This document shows positions 15,097 through 19,230 of a DNA stretch of 19,230 nucleotides, piece after piece; positions within the stretch are counted from its first letter, which is position 1; the number at the start of each line of letters is the position of its first letter. The position numbers and the translations under genes were made by a program. Source of the DNA: Acidobacteriota bacterium (lineage in GTDB: Bacteria > Acidobacteriota > Terriglobia > UBA7540); contig JAKAWN010000044.1 in the NCBI GenBank assembly GCA_021827245.1, forward strand, positions 1 to 19,230, given 5' to 3'. The notes below the pieces were generated by a model. It ran no database searches, had not been told where the DNA came from, and worked only from the letters and a program-made list of their open reading frames with translations.

Positions 15097-15111
15097 ATTA
15101 AGCCCCTTAAT
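15097..15111. promoter_or_regulatory. Palindrome in the divergent promoter region
   Basis: ATTAAG (15097-15102) and CTTAAT (15106-15111) form a perfect inverted repeat around CCC. It lies 75 bases upstream of the minus-strand secreted-protein gene in the 302-bp divergent gap 15023-15324, which must contain the promoters of both that gene and the Kelch gene. It could be an operator; nothing else supports this. Confidence 0.3.
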
Positions 15112-15195
15112 CGGGTATCCGCAATCGAATGTAAAAATGCCCACATGCGGACACCCCCCGAACATCGCATACATACCACGATTTTTCCGTGACGT

Positions 15196-15215
15196 GCAAT
15201 GGTACTAAGGTACTA
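15196..15215 (+). promoter_or_regulatory. Copy 2 of the 20-bp motif shared with 11621-11640
   Basis: GCAATGGTACTAAGGTACTA differs from copy 1 at two positions. It contains a GGTACTA direct repeat with a one-base gap and is flanked by CGTGC (15193-15197) and GCACG (15216-15220), an inverted pair. It lies about 110 bases upstream of the Kelch lipoprotein start. Confidence 0.45.
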
Positions 15216-15324
15216 GCACGTAAAGGGGGTTGCAACTTGTGTAACGGGTGGCATACACTCCTTGGCGGGGAGTCGCTTATCGAGGGTAGGCGCCAGTAAG
15301 GTTCTTATTAAAGGAGATGTTGCC

Positions 15325-16876
15325 ATGCGAAATCTGCCTGAAAGGATATCGCCTTTCATCGCAAGGCTGAGAACGACAGCCAAACGGCCATATTCCGGGC
15401 GGCTAGTTGCCAGCTTACTCATTTTGCTTTTGCTTCCGGCATTCTTTGTTTCCTGTGGAGGCTCGAGCGGAAGCTCAAACGTCACCCCCCCCTCCGGTCC
15501 CTTCAATCTTGAACATCAACGACACGACTAACGCTTCCAGCCCCATCAACCTTCCCATCGAGATCAACGGTAGCGGTTTTCAGAGCTCACCTGGGACGGT
15601 GATATTCACCCAGTCTTCCAGCGGGATCACGGCTGACGTAACACCGAGTGCCGGGGGGTGGACTGACAGCGGGACCGTGGTAACTGTTCCAGCGGGCAAT
15701 GGTACGAATAGCTTCACCATACCTGGGACCGTCGACGTCACGGTCAAGACCAGCGGGGGAACCAGCAATGCGGTGACGCTGACCCTTGTTCAGACCCTGA
15801 CGTTTAACGTCAACAACGTTTTCTGGACAACCACGACTGCTCTTCCCAAGCCGCTGGCAGGGCTTGGCGCGGTGGCTATCCCCTTCAACGATACCAGCGC
15901 TTATGTCGTGCTGACAGGCGGCTTCGATGGAACCAGCAACACGAGCGATGTGTACGTCGGTCCGCTCAACACAACCGGCCAGATATCAGGTTGGATGGCG
16001 AGTCCGGACATACTTCCGGAAACCATTGCGCACCATGCCATGGTGGAGGCCGATCCCGGGAACTCTCTCATCCACAAGGGCACAGCCTATATCTACGTTA
16101 TCGGCGGGCAGGGCAACGCAGGCGATGCGCCCGGTGGTACGGCGAACGTCTACTATGCCAGTTTTGATCCCACGACGGGAGCGGTCGGATCCTGGGCGCA
16201 ACTTCCTTCTTCGCTTCCGGAACCACTGGTGGGTCCGGCAGCAGCTCTTTTTAACGGCTACATCTACGTGGTTGGAGGCTTGAACCTCAACGGAACTCCC
16301 TCGGCAGATGTCTTCTCGGCCCCTGTCAACTCGGATGGGACCCTTGGGACCTGGACCAAGTCGACGAACGCTTACCCGACGCCAGTTTCTTTTGCGACGG
16401 CTTTTGGCTTTGCCGGCAAACTCTATGTCCTCGGCGGCGACAGCGCTAATTCGACTCAACCCAACGCGGAAGGACTGCAGACTTCGGGCATTACTAACGT
16501 GAACTTTGCCAGCGCGCTGAACGGGGTCGTTGGAACATGGAACACGACATCGCCGACGATCAAAAACCGGAAGAAGGCTATTACATGGATAGCCTTTGGG
16601 CAAATCATCGACGCCGAAGGGATTTACGAAGGCAGTCCGGGTTCGCAGGAGCTCGAACGAACCCAGGTTAACTCTGACAGCACCCTGGCTTCGTGGAACG
16701 GCATCACGGCCGTGAATGCTCCCTTCGCGAATGTGTACAATGCAGCAGCCATTGTGAGCCCTCTGCAATCCCCCACGGCCACGCCACGGTTCATCCTTCT
16801 GGGAGGGCAGGCTTTTAACGGCACGGGAACCGGAGGTCTGCTCAGCGCGACCGTCTATTGCAACAACGCGCCTTAA
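15325..16876 (+). CDS. Kelch-repeat/IPT lipoprotein, signal peptide out of frame with body at a C8 run
   Basis: The ATG at 15325 follows AAAGGAG with good spacing. It begins a lipoprotein signal peptide (LLILLLLPAFFVSCGGSSGS, lipid Cys at residue 44) that runs into a stop at 15529-15531. The body is open in the next frame. The span is 1552 bases, one more than a multiple of three. Dropping one C from the run of eight at 15485-15492 fuses both parts into about 516 residues. The body has an IPT/TIG-like beta-sandwich (SILNIND to VTLTLVQ), then about five Kelch-type blades each with a hydrophobic strand and GG: VVLTGGFDG, YVIGGQGN, YVVGGLNL, YVLGGDSA and ILLGGQAF. Such proteins sit on the outer surface and mediate binding. 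The frame break may be a sequencing error, phase variation or a real lesion. Confidence 0.8.
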
Positions 16877-16918
16877 CGTCTCTGAGTGTCGGGTCAAATC
16901 GAACTAATCAGGTAACGT

Positions 16919-16945
16919 CGGCCAATTCACAATGTGGGTTGGCCG
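16919..16945 (+). terminator. Hairpin after the Kelch lipoprotein gene, possible terminator
   Basis: CGGCCAA (16919-16925) pairs with TTGGCCG (16939-16945), and an inner CAC/GTG stem (16928-16930, 16934-16936) closes on AAT. It starts 43 bases after the Kelch stop. There is no T-run, so the terminator call is tentative. Confidence 0.4.
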
Positions 16946-17030
16946 TGCGTTGCTTGCAGGTGAACAAAATAACTGTCAGCAGAGATTTTCCTTTCCGTCT
17001 CGCAACTGCCGCTCTGGGCTTTCGTTGAAT

Positions 17031-17059
17031 TTGCCACCGCGATGAGAATTGCATAGAAT
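17031..17059 (+). promoter_or_regulatory. Sigma70-type promoter of the Cys-rich gene
   Basis: TTGCCA (17031-17036) and TAGAAT (17054-17059) are separated by exactly 17 bases. The predicted start, near 17066, leaves a leader of about 43 bases to the TTG at 17109. A TTG start at 17049 would lie within the promoter and is therefore unlikely. Confidence 0.6.
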
Positions 17060-17108
17060 AATCCGAGGTCGCCCAAAGCGGGCGCGAATTTGCGACAGGA
17101 ATCATCAC

Positions 17109-17747
17109 TTGGCTTGTCCCATCTGTGAAAAGAGAAAAGGGAAGCGCTACTGTCCGGCTAAGGCAGAGAGCATCTGCACGGTTTGCTGCGGGACCGAACG
17201 AGAAGTGACGATTGACTGTCCCTCGGACTGCCCGTATCTGGTGGAAAGCCGAAGGCATGAGTTCGAGCGCCGGGAAGTTGACTGGTCTAAAGTGCCGTTT
17301 GCCGACATCAAGGTCCCGGCTTCGGTTGTCACACGGCAGGAACCGCTGATCCTGGAGCTGGGATATGCCATCTGCCTGCACGCGAGAGACAACGCGGCCT
17401 TAACTGATTCCGATATCATCGGCGGTCTCCGGTCTCTTGCCGAATCCTACCAGACCCTTTCAAATGGTATTTATTACGAGAAGCCTCCTGAGTATGTGTA
17501 CCAGCGCGGGGTTTATGACGCGCTGAAGGCGGCCATTGAGAAATATAGGAAAACCGAAAGCCAGAAGACGGGGCTGAGCACACTCCACGACAGCGAGATC
17601 CGTGACGCCCTTATTTTCCTGACACAACTGGGAGCCACTCGTACGAATGGCCGGCCTAAAAGCCGAGCATACCTTGATCTTCTCCGGAGCCAATTCAAAT
17701 CCGAAGAGCTCCGAAAGTCTTCTCCGGGACTATTAGTCGTTCCCTAA
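17109..17747 (+). CDS. Cys-rich zinc-finger-like protein upstream of dnaG
   Basis: The start is a TTG with AGGA eight bases upstream and the promoter just before it; the product has 212 residues. The N-terminus has eight Cys (positions 3, 6, 15, 23, 26, 27, 37, 41) in the pattern CPIC...YCP...ICTVCCGTEREVTIDCPSDC, which should bind one or two zinc ions. The rest is helical with no catalytic motif (YAICLHARDN, GVYDALKAAIEKY). I recognise the Cys arrangement only as a type seen in uncharacterised bacterial proteins. Position 115 bp before dnaG on the same strand hints at co-expression with the replication/sigma-factor operon, but a functional link is inference. Confidence 0.8.
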   Translation: MACPICEKRKGKRYCPAKAESICTVCCGTEREVTIDCPSDCPYLVESRRHEFERREVDWSKVPFADIKVPASVVTRQEPLILELGYAICLHARDNAALTDSDIIGGLRSLAESYQTLSNGIYYEKPPEYVYQRGVYDALKAAIEKYRKTESQKTGLSTLHDSEIRDALIFLTQLGATRTNGRPKSRAYLDLLRSQFKSEELRKSSPGLLVVP

Positions 17748-17862
17748 GGGGAGCGCATTTCCTGGACTGGTTTGCGCCGGGTAGTGGAACAGATTCAGGC
17801 ATCAACGTCATTCTCATCTTACGGATTGCGTGTGAGGATGCGATGCCGGTGTCCAGAAGGCC

Positions 17863-19230
17863 ATGAGTCAGGTTGAAGATGTTCGGGCGGCAGCCGATAT
17901 TGTCAAAGTTGTAGGCGATTACGTTCAACTCCGCAAGGCCGGCGCCAACATGATGGGCCTGTGTCCTTTCCACCAGGAGAAGACTCCGTCCTTTGCAGTT
18001 CACCCTGGCAAACAGATTTTCCATTGTTTTGGCTGCGGCGCAGGCGGCGACGTCTTTAAATTTGTCATGCTGATTGACAACTTGACGTTCCCTGAAGCCC
18101 TCGAGCGCGTGGCAGATAAGGTTGGCATCACACTTGCCAGGACGACCTACACCGGGAAGGATTCCAAATCTCAGGAACGAACAGGGCTTCACAAGATCCA
18201 TGAGGCCGCGGCCAAGTTTTATGCTGCGCAACTGACTGGCACAGGCGAAGGCCGGGCGGCCCGTGCCTACCTCCTGGACAGAGGACTGAAGGATGAGGTG
18301 ATCGGCCGCTTTCTTTTGGGTTATGCACCGCGCGACGGCCGCGCCCTCACCCGGCACCTCAGCTCTTTAGGCTTGGACGACGACTTGCTGGAAAAGAGCG
18401 GACTTGTGCTGCGCGATGCGGGAGGTAGCCACCGCTTTGACCGATTTCGGGGCAGGATCATCTTTCCCATCGCCAACGAGAGCGGGAAGGTAATCGCTTT
18501 TGGCGGCCGGGCCCTCGGGGATGAACAGCCAAAGTATTTGAATTCCCCGGAAACACCGATCTACACCAAAAGCCGAGTTTTGTACCACCTGGATAGAGGT
18601 GGGAAGGCGATTCGCAAGCAGGATTACGCGATTCTGGTGGAAGGCTACATGGATTGCATCGCGGTCGATTCCTGCGGAATAGAAAACGTGGTCGCCAGTT
18701 GTGGCACCAGCTTGACGGAAGCTCAAATCCGCCTGCTGGCCCGCTATTCGCGCCGGGTAGTGGTGAATTACGATCCCGATTCGGCAGGAGTTGCAGCGAC
18801 CGAGAGGTCTTTGAACGCATTGCTTGAAGCGGGATTTGAGGTTAAGGCGCTTGCGCTTCCGGGTGGCCTGGATCCGGACTCGTTTATCCGGCAACAGGGC
18901 GATGCGGAGTACCGCCGTGTTCTGGCGGCGGCGCCGGGGTATGTCGATTATGTGACGGACCGCGCCATTGCCGAGCACGGCCTGAGCAGTCCCCAGGGGA
19001 AACTTGCGGTGGCCAATGCAGTGCTTCCTTACCTGGTCAGGATGCCGAACCCGATTATGCGCAGGGAGATGACGGACCGGTTGGCCGCGCGTGCTCTCTT
19101 GGACGACCGTCTGCTTCGCGAGGAATTGAGACGCGCCGCAGTCGAACGCCGGCCCGACGTGAGCACTGAACGGCAGTTCAGGGCTTCTCCGGCGGAAAGG
19201 AAACTGCTGCGGGCTTTCCTGGAGAGTCAG
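17863..19230 (+). CDS. dnaG: DNA primase DnaG, 5' 456 codons (runs off the window)
   Basis: The frame is open from the ATG at 17863 to the window end without a stop. The N-terminal CHC2 zinc-binding domain has C34, H37, C55 and C58 (GLCPFHQEKTPSF and FHCFGCGAGG). The primase core contains RFRGRIIFPI and FGGR, then the TOPRIM acidic residues E260 (LVEGYMD) and D304, D306 (NYDPDSAG). These are the catalytic and metal sites for RNA primer synthesis at the replication fork. The C-terminal helicase-binding domain would follow beyond the window. An AGAAGG lies very close to the ATG, so the exact start is moderately sure. In many bacteria dnaG is followed by rpoD. Confidence 0.96.
   Translation, partial: MSQVEDVRAAADIVKVVGDYVQLRKAGANMMGLCPFHQEKTPSFAVHPGKQIFHCFGCGAGGDVFKFVMLIDNLTFPEALERVADKVGITLARTTYTGKDSKSQERTGLHKIHEAAAKFYAAQLTGTGEGRAARAYLLDRGLKDEVIGRFLLGYAPRDGRALTRHLSSLGLDDDLLEKSGLVLRDAGGSHRFDRFRGRIIFPIANESGKVIAFGGRALGDEQPKYLNSPETPIYTKSRVLYHLDRGGKAIRKQDYAILVEGYMDCIAVDSCGIENVVASCGTSLTEAQIRLLARYSRRVVVNYDPDSAGVAATERSLNALLEAGFEVKALALPGGLDPDSFIRQQGDAEYRRVLAAAPGYVDYVTDRAIAEHGLSSPQGKLAVANAVLPYLVRMPNPIMRREMTDRLAARALLDDRLLREELRRAAVERRPDVSTERQFRASPAERKLLRAFLESQ

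Noticed and set aside
15986..16897. 303-codon minus-strand ORF
   Set aside because: Antisense to the Kelch body; Arg-rich composition typical of a shadow frame.
17695..18978. Two minus-strand ORFs of 220 and 203 codons
   Set aside because: Antisense to dnaG, whose motifs are unmistakable.

Overview
This is a moderately GC-rich bacterial chromosomal window with no rRNA, tRNA, integrase, transposase or CRISPR array that I can see. The gene content suggests an Acidobacteriota-like soil or sediment bacterium: a RhaT-type sugar symporter, PEGA and Kelch/IPT secreted proteins, a GYD-domain protein, and a Cys-rich protein directly before dnaG. This assignment is inference from gene families, not a phylogenetic result. 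About a dozen genes are confidently coding. The long ORFs antisense to gltX, dnaG and the Kelch gene are GC-driven shadows.

Left part (1-5300). The 3' end of a probable six-hairpin glycosidase-like gene converges on a minus-strand pair, a zinc-dependent alcohol dehydrogenase followed 34 bp later by a RhaT-family symporter, which looks like a small sugar-uptake and oxidation operon. Next on the minus strand is an envelope cluster: a secreted NodB polysaccharide deacetylase, a short lipoprotein with a carboxypeptidase-regulatory-like domain that overlaps it, and a secreted PEGA-domain protein.

Middle part (5300-11340). There is a doubtful hypothetical ORF with a possible frameshift, a GYD-domain protein, a class IV PLP aminotransferase, and a decayed N-terminal remnant of a GMC oxidoreductase. 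After these come a YfcE-like phosphodiesterase with a tiny membrane-peptide ORF, gltX, and a ThiO-like glycine oxidase. The thiO stop overlaps a 41-codon ORF that ends three bases before gltX.

Right part (11340-19230). A long non-coding region holds an extended -10 promoter and three degenerate direct repeats placed exactly 100 bp apart, ahead of a large coiled-coil protein that seems translationally coupled to a small leader ORF. Downstream is a strongly structured stretch ending in a textbook rho-independent terminator, a good candidate small RNA. Then come a secreted Gly/Met-rich protein (minus strand), a Kelch/IPT lipoprotein whose signal peptide is out of frame with its body at a run of eight C, a Cys-rich zinc-finger-like protein with a good sigma70-type promoter, and the first 456 codons of DnaG primase, which runs off the window.

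The strongest candidates for something undescribed are the 100-bp-phased repeat array with its leader, the structured RNA near 14160-14349, and a 20-bp motif shared by two upstream regions. Function is unknown for all three.
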